Assembly: GCF_030253575.1 (NCBI RefSeq) | Contig: NC_080557.1 | Span: forward strand, 45,212,501 to 45,276,500 | Source of the DNA: Rhododendron vialii | Lineage: Eukaryota; Streptophyta; Magnoliopsida; Ericales; Ericaceae | Direction: 5' to 3' | Length of the DNA: 64,000 nucleotides | Shown: positions 25,189 through 36,700 of the stretch, one piece after another | Layout of the letters: each line of letters begins with the position of its first letter | How positions within the stretch are numbered: position 1 is the stretch's first letter | The notes under the pieces: generated by a model | What the model was told of the DNA's origin: nothing | Database searches by the model: none | The model's input: only the letters and a program-made list of their open reading frames with translations | Program-made: the position numbers and the translations under genes

Positions 25189-27323
25189 ATGTGGGACTGT
25201 TACAGAGAGGAGTTTTGTATCCAGAAGGAAGCCAACATTGGTAAGCCTTACTTTGCCTCTTGATTTACTGTTAAATCAACATACTTGGTTAATTTTGAAA
25301 AATTAAGTGCTTGGTTTAAGTTGTTGATTTGAGTTGGGGGTCTTTTATGGTGTGCAGAAATACCTCCATGCCTATTGGATGGAGTTAGCCAGAATGGAGA
25401 AGATCTTTCCTACATGTTTGATGAAACAACACCCATCAAGGCATGTGGGGATTTGGCTTACCATGTTGCGGACGGTGGTACTTCATTATTAACTCCTCAA
25501 ATGATTGAAATTATTCAATCTTTTTTAATTCTTGTACAATTCGAAGGAAGCTGCTTCTGATTTGAAAAGAATGAATTGCAGTGAACATGACCAAGGAATT
25601 ACAGCATTGCAGAGAGACTTCTTCTCAAGGGAAGAGACGCCGAATGCTGCAGTTTGACAATGAGGTTTTGGGTTCCCCGTTTTGTAACGAGGAGATATCA
25701 TCTGTCTTCTTAAAATCCAAGGTTGGTGCATGCTAGCTGTTTTCCTTTGGAAATTGTTACACCTTTTCCATATTGGGCTTATTTTGTTTCAACCTGATCG
25801 AGTCGAGGTACATGTTCTGTCAGAGTTAGGACAATCATGCCTGTTTTACCTGGGAAACAAATTTATCATCTCCCTTTCCTAGTCCTGCTTTTCTCAACTC
25901 ATTTGCAGTTGATAACTCCTTTTATGCTATCAAAATTCCCAACATGGTTTTATTCTCATCACTGGTTTAGATTTGCTCTTTTCCCACTCAGTTCTTGCAT
26001 ACTTCATTAAGGCTGTTGGAACACCTCTCATTCAGTGTTTCTAACAAAATGAGGTTTTAGTCTTACCTTGTGTGATTGAAAGAGGTTTAGAAAACTGTTT
26101 TAAGTGTTCCTTGGGCAGTACTAAGATACATCGTTTTGTTCCATGAGTAGGAAAGGGAGGATTCACTTGACGAAGGCCAGGGCTTTGATATGTCGCAGTG
26201 GGTGTCTGGGTTTGCAGGTTTGTCCTGTAAAATTATGTTCCAAGGTGATATAGATTCTGTTATTTATATACACATGATTCCTTATAACATTGTGCATACC
26301 AGCAGATACACCTGGATCCAGTTGTGAGGGCCTGGATCAGTCATCTGAGGGGTGGTTAGCTGATTGCTTCAATGATATTGAGATGCATTGCAGCCCTGAT
26401 GATATGTGCGTTTCTCTTGGCTTAAGCTTCTCAACTGATTATTCTGTCTTTTCGTTCATTATAATACGACATGTTAATATGTTGAATGCAGGAATCTGTC
26501 TGGGGCATCGGATATTACAATTGATACTTCAGGTAGATGAAGCTACATTCTCTTGCGATGTCATGCATTCTCTCCTCTTGATTATTGATCTTTTTCTGCA
26601 ATTAAATAAAGACATTATGGTACAACATTGATGTAGAGTACTGCAACACCCCACCTGAATATGAAGCTGTTGTGGCTCAAGAGCGTCCTACTCGAACTCG
26701 TCGAAATGTTGTTTTTAAAGGTCTGTATCTCTTCTCAATCTTATTCTGTATCACCTATTCCAAACTCCATATGGACCTTGGGGAATTGCTCACTAATTGT
26801 GGCAATTTGCTGATTTAGAGAGGAGCACTTGCGTGAAAATGCATTTTTTCCCCTGTTACGAGCACAGAAACACCTTAGAGTGAATACTGTTCAGGGAACT
26901 GTATTCACATGTATTCAAGTGTATAGTCGCCACGTTATTATGCATTTCACATTTGCACTATGCTCTTCCGATAAAATTTGTGATAAACTTAAGACCCTAC
27001 TTAAGAAACATCTATTCTTGGATCTCTTTTTTGTCCGGTATTTAGGAAAGAAGTCGTACATGCGAACTCCATCAAAGTTGGCTTCTTCTGTTGCTTATCC
27101 ATTTGCCTTCATTAAACCTTGTGGTGCCCATGGGGATGTAACTCTAAAGGACATAAACCAGCGGATACGCACTCCACCACCCTTGAAACCAAAGCACAGG
27201 AACGAAGATCCTTCTGCCTCATATCCCACCTCAGCATTTTCTGGGAAGCCTGTCGTTGGGAAAACTAAAATTCACACTGAGGGAGGAAAAGGCAGCATCA
27301 CAATCATGAGAACCAAAGGCTAA
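25189..27323 (+). CDS. XRI1: XRI1-like protein (X-ray induced transcript 1 family)
   Basis: Coding exons 25189-25240, 25358-25477, 25582-25721, 26151-26217, 26306-26405, 26492-26532, 26637-26720 and 27046-27323 join in frame to 293 aa. The ATG lies four bases after a splice acceptor, so a non-coding first exon is likely. Hallmarks are the WDCYREEF start, the block TPIKACGDLAYHV, the basic run GKRRRMLQF, and the C-terminal part with YMRTPSKLASSVAYPFAF, DVTLKDINQRI and the end GSITIMRTKG. From memory these blocks belong to the plant XRI1 family; in Arabidopsis XRI1 is induced by ionising radiation and needed for meiosis and pollen, with no known enzymatic activity. KRRR is a candidate nuclear signal. 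The acceptor of exon 5 is a NAGNAG pair (26301-26305), allowing one extra Ala. The family name is from recall and should be confirmed by alignment. Confidence 0.78.
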
Positions 27324-30300
27324 ATCGATAAGTGTTCTCCTAATTTCCTTTTTGTGACTTACAAAGTTATATCCTAAGGTCAAGTTTTCTATGTATCATT
27401 CTCGGCTCCCATATAAAAGCGAATACTTCATTTTGGGTTGGTGTTATTCTTGGAATCTTGGGAGTCATTAATTAGGTGACGTGATTATGTATCAAGTGGT
27501 TTTGTAGGTGACAAATACCTGTTGTTTATAGCTGGGGGGACTGATTCAAGTGTCAAATGAGGATCTTGATGTCTAAGAGGTCCTTTGACTTCCTTTTTTC
27601 TTTCAAAACACTTTGTTAATGTGTTCACCCATTTTGTTCTAATGTGAAGAGCCTGTGTTCATTTTGTTTCTTGTTTTGCTTGTGCTTTATGTACCACTAA
27701 TTGGTTTCGTGCGACAAGATCAATTTGGCAAGTAAACATCGTAGGTCTTACCGAGGCTTGAAATATCTACACATCCGTATGACTTGATCTATGTCTTACT
27801 TATCCAATGTGCGTGGTTATTTTGAGCTTTATCCATAAATAGAGAGAGATGAGAGTGCTGAAGTTATATCTTTTGGTGATTATGTGCCCTTCAAGGTCAC
27901 ATGGGTATTGATGAATTGGAAAAATTCACTGCCATGTTTAGCTTTTAAAGATATCATACACATAGAAGGGATGAGTATGTAAACAAAGTAGCAAAAAACT
28001 TGCACCTAATTCTGCTGCACTTTTGACTCCCTTAATGAACCTCAGATCCAAATTGGCCGCCTGTTTTAAATTGGTGGAACCTGAACTATGATCTTAAACA
28101 TCCGAAGGATAACATGTAGTTGGACTCCTACATTTTGTTGCTCTGCAATTGTATGGTACTCAGTTATTATGCCAACCATGCACAAATATCTTAAATTGTT
28201 TTACTTTGTTAAACAGGTTCCCCCAAGTTGGTCTGAGTGCAATGTGCATCGGGTATAAATACCTGATACCGAATAAACAAAAACCCACACACATTTCTTG
28301 GAGAGGAAATTTGTTAACAAATTCTGTTCAGCTGATATTTGGTAGGAACTTGTGTTAAGATTTTTAATGTGGGTTTAGGTCATTCTTGTCAAGGATTTTT
28401 TTATAACCGGATGTCCGGGTGAGCTTGCATACTTACTAAAGCTAATGCATCAATGAATGTGTTCTTTAATCAATTGGGCTGTCAAAGGTGAGAATAGATT
28501 CTAGATGAAATTTGAGAGTTGTTCATGATTACATTTCTTCCTAGGGAATGGAATCAAGTTGTGGCATGCTTGTTTGCTGTGGCATGCTTTAAGAGAAAGA
28601 AAAAAGTGAAAGGTTGTTGAATGCTGTTAAAGCCTGTATTGAACTCCATGCTCTCTCTTTTATTGCCCATATGATAATTTAGATCCAAAAGTTAAGGCTG
28701 TTACCTCATGATGTAGCTTTTGGGAGTGAGTAGTGAGATTTTAATGCTTTGGAAACTTGTTTTTCTTTATCATTTTTTATCCTAGAAAGGTGCAAGGCCC
28801 GCAAGGGGACAATGGTTCAACGAGATTTACGTCAAGTGCTAGCTGGGTTCTCAATTCCCTCATAGCCTCTAGGACTCATAACATACGGGAGAATCCTGTA
28901 GGTTGGGCTGCCCTATAGGGCTGTAGGACGGTTGATTCGGCTGTCTATTTCCGCAATAGACGGCTTAGGTTTCGGCCTCCAAATGGACAGCTGGATTGGC
29001 CATCCTATAGCCCCTGCAATGCGGATTGTGCTGCAGGATTTCCAAATTCCAGAACATACAGGGAAATGTCATGTAATGTGAGACTAATGTAATGTGTGGT
29101 TATCAAAATCGTTTTATAAACAATTACTTTTAAGACACGAAATGACATTGTGCTCGTAACTATCAGATTCATGTGGGTTCTACAAATGTATATAGCATTT
29201 TTATGCATTGGACGACTCTGGCTGAGTTTGTGGTCGGATGTCTGCCTCAAATACTACTCTTTCGAAAGGGAGGTTTTGACGTAGTAACATGTTTTGGATG
29301 TTGGTTCCACTCTATTTACTCTCATAATTTGTTTATCCTTTTTTTTTGGCCAAGTTTTTCTCAAAATTCTATCTTCTTTTTTGCCTCCTCCTATACTTCA
29401 TATTAGTACAGTAGTATTTTTAAACCAACCTTTTTTCTCGTGGGGAAGGGAAAGACAAAGGAAAGCTGCATTTCGCAATAGTTTTCAGACTTGTGCCCTT
29501 GGTCAGTTGGCACTTCAACTATCAGGCCAATTCCTTGGTCTTTCAAAACGATAAATTGAAATATGACCATTACTAACACCCTTGATTGGAATAAAATCGG
29601 GTGGTCTTGGGGCAGCGTCACCTCGTACCCCAACACCATTCTCCACCACACCACATAATCTTGTGGAGTCCACTGGTAAATACATGGATCCTAAAAAAAC
29701 GTGCGGCAGAGAAGTGTGTTGGGACACTGCCGCTGAATAATTACTCTGATTAAGCCCAGAGCTTATTTCCTTGTAGATATTGTAATAAAAGCAGTTGGGC
29801 TTGGTACCTAACTGAAAACTTGTCAGCTATCCAGTTTCACTAGTTGACTAGGACTTGAATATGGCCCAACCCTAGTCCCCTCGGGTAACAAAGGCACTTA
29901 GGTTTGGTGTTTATAGTCTTTCACAGGACTTTGGACCCAACCACTATCCAATTTTTTACTTACCATCATAAACTATTTCAACTTTAAATCCAGAGAGTGG
30001 CGGATGTAGGATTTTTGATACGAGGGGACCGAATTACATATATTCATAAATTGACAATAAAATATCATCCTCGTATAATAACAACACAATTTTAAGGGGA
30101 CCTTCCTTCATAATTTTTACAAAGAAAACCTATAATGTAGTAAAAATATTGCAGTAATTGGGAGGTGTGTGTGGACACTGGCCCCCGCTTACACTCCCCT
30201 TAGTCCACCCTGAATCCAGACCATACACCTCAACTGTAGACTCTTTAGTAAGAATTCCTGATAAATACAAATGGGAAGAAAAACAAATTAAAGAATTTAC

Positions 30301-31039
30301 GTAAGCTTGTAACCGTGACGTTATAAAGTATGGCCACAAGGTCGCAGACTATGGTCGCAATGTATGGATACGCGGACATGAGGTTGGAGTACGAAGCCGC
30401 AAGGTTTGTATGTGGCCGCAAGGTTAGAGTTGACATAGTGTCTGTTGGAGTATGTGAAGTTTTAGAGTATCAAAGCAAGGTTTTTTTCATTGGCCGCAAG
30501 GTTTGAGTACGCTTCCGCAGAGTTCGAGTCCATTGCCTCCTCAATGTCGGTTTTGAAAGAAGGTCCCCTAACCTTAAATATTCAAAATTATATCCAAAAC
30601 AATTCTGGATCATAAAATCGATGCAAGAAATCTCACTTTTCTCTAAAACCATTTTTGTATGAGCAATGCTACGTAGATAAATTTTGTGCACAAATTTGGA
30701 TATAGATTTTTTTTTTTTGTAAAGCAAATGTGCATCAGGGACTCTGACACGCATGTGTTTTTAAACATAGATTACATGACGTGTACGCATGCGCAAATGC
30801 ATGTGAATGCTTGAAATCATAAATTTGAAACATTCTAAATTACTAAATTTTACGAGAGCAAGAATTGAAAGCATGACTGTAAGCTTGAAATCGTAAATTT
30901 GAAAACATTTTAAATGGGTATGATGCTCCCAATTGGTACCAACCATTGGATTGTATGAGTGGATCTCAATCATTGATTGTTAAAACATTCCAGTAGTAAG
31001 TGTAGCTATACAATCTAGTAAGTGTTGTCTAAATAAATT
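27324..31039. other. Intergenic, no gene seen
   Basis: AT-rich spacer. The only structured piece is a short interspersed element at 28889-29050. Around 30320-30530 the motif (G)CCGCAAGGTT with variants is repeated irregularly. Open frames are short and lack domains. Confidence 0.6.
28889..29050 (+). mobile_element. Short interspersed element, copy 1
   Basis: It begins near GAGAATCCTGTAGG, contains GGGCTGCCCTATAGGGCTG and ends CTGCAGGATTTCCAAATTCC. A related copy in the opposite orientation is at 41353-41516. No coding capacity; class unknown, perhaps a miniature inverted-repeat element. Confidence 0.6.
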
Positions 31040-31275
31040 CTCCCTCCGTCCCATTTTTATTGTCCATTTTCGTTTTTCGTGTCGTTCTTTTAACGCTAAT
31101 ATCTTCCAATATGAATCTCCAAAAATATGCAATATGGATCTTGTTTGATAGTTCTCGATTAGATCTATAATACAAAGTTTTCAAAATTATGAAAAACATT
31201 ATAAATTGGGAGATATAAGCGTTGAAAGAACGACACGAAAAATGAAAATGGACAATAAAAATAAGACGGAGGGAG
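31040..31275. mobile_element. Stowaway (Tc1/mariner) MITE, copy 1
   Basis: Inverted ends CTCCCTCCGTCCCA and GACGGAGGGAG, with inner arms TTTTTATTGTCCATTTTC and the complement. It shares the inner motif CAATATGGATCTTGTTTGAT with the two other copies. The right TA is present; the left TA has mutated. Confidence 0.9.
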
Positions 31276-31286
31276 TAATATGTAAA

Positions 31287-31483
31287 CCAAAAGTGCTACA
31301 CATACAACGATTGTGTAAAACACAACACACAACAAATCTCTAGCCATCCATGCCTGCAATGAATGGTCAGGATTCGCTCAAACTCTTTCTCATTTTTTAA
31401 AATCTAGACCGTCCAAATACATCTGGACGGTCAGAATTACAAATACAACCAATACAACGGTTGTGCAAGTAGCATTTTTGTAT
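31287..31483. mobile_element. MITE-like inverted-repeat element
   Basis: The left end AAGTGCTACACATACAACGATTGTG is mirrored by the right end, which reads inward AATGCTACTTGCACAACCGTTGT. It is about 195 bp, starts within 15 bp of the Stowaway copy and is non-coding. Confidence 0.6.
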
Positions 31484-31590
31484 GTAAACCCTATTTTTAT
31501 GATAAATAATATTGTGATTTTTTTGACAAAAAAATAGTAAAATCATCTCATTTTTAGCAAATCCATCTTACTTTTAGATAATTTTTTAAT

Positions 31591-32180
31591 AGGGCCCTGT
31601 TCAGCTAAAAAAGCCATTGGCTTTCCCTCTAAAAATAAGCCAAACAAACCCACATAAAAACAAAAATAAGCCAATAAGCCACTTTTTTCGTCTTTATTCA
31701 AAAAATATTGGATTTCGATCAAAATTTTATACTTTTTAGATTCCCCTCGTCATGAAGATGCAATAATCCCCCAAAAAATGAGGATAAGCCAAATGATACG
31801 AAAAAAATTTGAATAAGGACAAAAAATAAGTCACTTTGGCTTATTTTTTGTCCTTATTCAATTTTTTTTCGTATCACTTGGCTTATTGTCATTTTTTTAG
31901 GGATTATTGCATCCTCACGACAAGAGGAATCTAAAAAGTAAAAAATTTTGACCGAAATCCAATTTTTTTTGAATAAAGACGAAACAAAATCAATAAGCCA
32001 CTTTTTTCGTCTTTATTCAAAAAAAATTAGATTTCGGTCAAAAATTTTTACTTTTTAGATTCCTCTTGTCGTGAGGATGCAATAATCCCCAAAAAAATAA
32101 TAATAAGCCAAGTGATACGAAAAAAATTTGAATAAGGACAAAAAATAAGCCACCGTAATTTATTTGTCCGAACGGGCCCT
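31591..32180. mobile_element. Three-armed fold-back element
   Basis: The ends are AGGGCCCTGTTC and, from the right, AGGGCCCGTTC. Inside, a segment of about 150-165 bp occurs three times: forward (about 31669-31834), reverse (31835-31985) and forward (31990-32155). Shared motifs are CTTTTTTCGTCTTTATTC, GATGCAATAATCCCC and GATACGAAAAAAATTTGAAT. It can form a near-perfect hairpin of over 300 bp. No coding capacity. Confidence 0.85.
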
Positions 32181-32249
32181 AAGCGTTGGGTAAGTAAAGT
32201 ATTAAACCCTGTTCTAACTACCGTGATTTATGTATTGTTTAACAATAAG

Positions 32250-33525
32250 TCTAACAACATAGATCTTACACATATTGTTGATGTGTCAAAAACAACAATA
32301 GAGCTATAGGGACCGACGGTCTCCATATCGAAACTGTACCGACGGCCGTGCCAGGTCAGTTTCGACCACCGGAAAGTCGATCCGAGCTGTCCAAAATTTT
32401 TTTTAAAAATAAAAACGAGGAGGCCATACGCGAGAATCAACGGCATCAGATGTGTATAGGGTGTTTGTATATACAAGAAAAATAGGGTGTTTGGATCAAG
32501 CACCCAACACACATTAGATGCCGTTGATTCCTGCGTATGGCCCCCTAGTTTTTTTTTTTAGAATTTTTGGACGGCTCGGATCGGCCGTTCGGTAGCCGGA
32601 GATGGCCCGACGCGGCCGTCTGTACAGTTTCGATATGCTGTCCGTCGATACGAATAGTGGTACTCCAAAAACAATAAGGACCCGCGCCCTACTCTAGTAT
32701 GCATTTCCCTTGTTACCCTCGACTCTCTCTCTCCCCCAAAACCCAAATCCTTCAACCCAAATTCAACTCCCCCAAATTGTCTCTATCTCTCTCTCTCTCT
32801 CTCCCAAAACCCAAATTCGTCAATCCGAAATCAATTCCCCCAAATCCTCTCTCTCTCTCTCTCTCTCCAACGTGGCCAAGAAGAGATTAGCTAATATATA
32901 CATGTATGTGTATAGCTTTATGTACATAGAGATACAAATGACATAAAGGAGTTCATTACCAGCAAACAAAAGCAAAATTGAAATATCCATTTCTCTTGGT
33001 TTATAAAATGACAGACGTCCAAGAAAAAGAAAATCACACATCCAAAACTAGAGGGGAGGCAGGTAAAAATTGATTTTTGCAACTAAGTTGTTTGATAGAA
33101 AAACTTTATTCTCTGCAAAGGAACAGCGGGGAAGCTTTATTCTTTGATGGTGAGTCGACTCAGTCGATGCGTCAGACCCATTTGGACCGATCGAGGTTTG
33201 AGTACGCGTGGGAAAAATAGGAAAATAGAGAAATTGGGAAAGATGATTTTAGAGGAGAGGTTCTCATTTTTTTGGATTTATTTGGTTTCACTGTTTAGAT
33301 TATCTTTATGGGGTATAGAATGGTGGGAGAGATGGACGATTGGGGGATAATCACCGATTTTGGATTGAAAGAAGTGTTTTAGGAGAGAGAGAAGAGGGAG
33401 AGTGTTTACCAAAAAAAAAAAAGAGGGAGAGTCGAGGATAACAAAGGAAATTCATCCTTGAATAGATTGTGGGTCCCTTTTTTGTTTTTTTGACACATCA
33501 GCAATACGTGTGAGATGTGTGCGGA
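32250..33525. mobile_element. Larger inverted-repeat element containing a nested insertion
   Basis: The left arm pieces TACACATATTGTTGATGTGTC (about 32266-32289) and TTTCCCTTGTTACCCTCGAC (about 32703-32722) are mirrored near 33478-33515 and 33423-33452. Between the two left pieces sits the separate inverted-repeat element at 32301-32667. The interior has a duplicated CT-rich segment (CAAAACCCAAAT...CCCCCAAAT...(CT)n at about 32737-32802 and 32804-32868). Confidence 0.6.
32301..32667. mobile_element. MULE-like MITE with about 150-bp inverted repeats
   Basis: The left arm (about 32308-32460) and right arm (about 32505-32652) share CATATCGAAACTGTAC, CGACGGCCG or GACGGCCGCG, GCCATACGC and ATCAACGGCATC in mirrored order. 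The flanks ACAACAATA (32292-32300) and AAAACAATA (32668-32676) match at 8 of 9 bases, the target size Mutator-like elements make. Confidence 0.7.
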
Positions 33526-33711
33526 TTTTTTAATCTAAGAGTTCGTATCCAATGGGAGTATCAACCTTCCGTGTCACTTGGGAGCATGGCAGAATTTTCC
33601 GGGGAGCGGGTGGCCCTACGAAAGATTACGTGCTAACCGCCATAAACCGTCATGCAAGCCCACAGTTTAATTAATAGGGACGAAACACGCCTCCCGCGCT
33701 CTTCTTATTCG

Positions 33712-33746
<35 letters not shown>

Positions 33747-33792
33747 TACACACACTCTCTCTCTCTCTCTCTACAGTGAGGAAGCCCTAGAT
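33526..33792 (+). promoter_or_regulatory. Promoter and 5' leader of PAP15
   Basis: Short region between the transposon cluster and the start codon, with a (CT)n tract at about 33713-33742 and a second at 33755-33772. A pyrimidine-rich leader of this kind is typical of plant genes. No clear TATA box was picked out. Confidence 0.5.
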
Positions 33793-36700
33793 ATGCGTTG
33801 GACCTACGCGATCGCGATTTTGATTCTTTTCAATCTCGCCGCCGTTCGATGCAAGATTCCGACGACTCTGGACGGCCCGTTCGAGCCCGTGACCGTCACT
33901 TTCGACGAGAAATTGCGAGGAAACGCAGTCGATTTGCCCGACACGGATCCAAGAATTCGACGGCGCGTCAACGGGTTCGAGCCGGAGCAGATATCGGTTG
34001 CTCTCTCCTCGACCTACGATTCGGTCTGGATCTCTTGGATCACAGGTTGCTTTTCCTCGTCTTCTAGCATTTCCTTCAATTCCATCGAACTCGAGATGAG
34101 GGTGATGAACTAGCCTTAGTTGTTCAAGCTTGATTCGAAAACTTAACTAGCTTCAATACATGTTTAAACTTAGCTTGTTTATGAGACTAGCTGATCTTGA
34201 GCAAGCTTTGATTGAGCTGAACAAGAGTTGATCACGAGTAGCTTGAATTTTTTATATATCATAAGCCAAACTATCCAAACGCGCCTAGTAGTAGCTTGTT
34301 TGAGTATGGTTTGAAAGCTTAACAAGCTTCAGAAAATATGTTCAAGCTTGGTTTACTTGTTCAAACCTAAGTAGCTTTTTGCTTGCTTATGAGAGACGGG
34401 CCGATTTTGAGCGAGCTTTAATTGAGCCGAACACGAGCTGATAGTGAGTAGGTTGAATTTTTTATACACCGTAAGCCGAACTTGCCGAACAAGCTGAGTA
34501 GTAGCTTGTTAAGTATGGTTTGAAAGCTTAACCAGCTTCATAAAATATGTTGAAGCTTGGTTTACTGGTTTTGTTGCGTCCTCGTGTGGTGATCTCTGTA
34601 TGGCATCAGATGCCAGTGCTGGCATCACTTGCGGATTTCCCTACCACCAATCAGTTTTTGTGTTGGCTTTAGTATTACTAGGAAGATGTACATTAATTGT
34701 GTAATTGTATTCATAAGTAAGCAGTTTTTGTGTGCTTGTTGTAGTGTATGCGTACTGATGCATACAATTACATACACTGATACGCCGATGTAAGGAATAT
34801 GAATTCATGTGTCTGCATGTGTGGGAGCTGGTATACATGTACGCATGTCAAGTTTTATAATTGTTGGATTTGGAACTCAAGAAGTGACTGGCGACTACTT
34901 GATAGGCCGTACACAACTTGCTCGATATATTTTCATCTTCTATCAGTTCTATGTGGATCAGAGTTTCTATGTTGTTTGGATTTGCCTGTAATTTGGGGAA
35001 TTAAGGTTATATGCTGTTGAGTCTTCCAGGAATCCCAACTTGGCGACAACTTAATCACTTAGCAGTACCTTATTTGTCTATGTATGTTTGCATTTCTGAA
35101 TGTGTATATGTGAGCTGATATAGTAAATACCAATTTTGTCTATGGTTGGGAGTTTGTGTTTGTTTATGCATATCAAGCTATACTATAGGTGCTATTCTTA
35201 TGGACTAGGAATGCAAGTACTGACTGGTGACTGGTGAATGTGGTACAACATAGAAAGTTGTGTGCAACCTGCTCGATCTTTTGTTATCTTCTATGTGGAT
35301 GACATGAGCTTCTATGTTGTTTCAGATTTTGTGATGATTATTGGGAATTGGGTTCATAAACTGTTGAATTTGCAGGGGAATCCCAAATTGGCTACAACAT
35401 AAAGCCATTAGATCCTAAACGTGTTGCTACTCGTGTTCGTTATGGGCTGATAAAACAACCAAAACTTCCTCATGAAGCCAGAGGCTATTCTCTTGTTTAC
35501 AACCAACTTTATCCTTTCGAAGGGTTGCAGAACTATACTTCCGGGATCATCCATCATGTTCGCCTAACAGGTAGATTTGACCACCTCCGCTCCCACAGTT
35601 TGGTTCTCCGGCTTGTATGCAACACAAATTGAGTTCATGACCGAAATATCTGTTACAAATTTCGACAGCTATGCACATATCTATGCTTACTTTGCAGTTC
35701 AATTTACTCTTACAGCATCCGCATATTCTTGTACTTATGCAACAAAAATTGACTGAACGATATATTGTGGATCGTTCAGGGCGAGTGGGCTAGTCGTGGA
35801 GACACGGTAGATTAATTTAAATGTAAGCAATCAAACTCAATATCTGGTCTTGGAACGTGTTCACCTTTATAAAGAGGATTATTTCGCTTGCTTTAATGTG
35901 GATTGTATTAACAGTGCAGTTCATACGCTGAGAACATAAACGACTGTTTATCCTCTCTCGCAGATTAACAATATACTTGCTAGAACATATGCCGAGAACA
36001 TATATGACTAAAATTTGGAATGGTTAATCATATGAAGGATCGATCGGGCTAAACGTAATCATCAAAGTTTATCAACGTACTGGGCTGTTGTGCATAGATC
36101 TTCCACAAAATAGTAATGATGAGTTATCTAATAGATCCTGGAGCAGGTTTCACAAACCATTGATGCTGCTGTTTTTGGGATTGATGTTCTTTGGAATGTG
36201 TCAAGAAACCTATAAAGGACTATGAGTACATTTTTAATTCCTTTCATACAAAATGACTATGAATTCTTGTCTGCAAAAAATTTGCAAAAGACTATATATT
36301 TAGTTTTGCTCATACCTATTGAAGTATTGGTTTCCCTTCCTCTCAAATTCATGTAAAGAAGCTAAATGTAAATAATGGGCATACAATGAACTTTTGCCTT
36401 CTTCGTTGTGTTCTTCGTAGGGTTGAAACCTAGCACAATATACTATTATCGGTGTGGGGATCCTTCAATACCAGCTATGAGCGAAATATTCTCTTTCAAG
36501 ACTATGCCTGTATCTGGGCCACGTAGTTACCCAGGAAGAATTGGAATTGTGGCAGATCTGGGTCTTACTTACAATATGACAACCACAGTCAGTCACTTGA
36601 TTGGTAATAAACCTGATCTTGTCCTATTGATTGGCGACGTGACTTATGCAAACCTATATCTCACTAATGGAACTAGCTCCGACTGCTACTCTTGCTCATT

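Noticed and set aside
26829-27045. Start of a separate 164-codon gene
   Set aside because: The frame merely runs from XRI1 intron 7 into exon 8; the acceptor TTTAG/GAAAG at 27045 explains the coding part.
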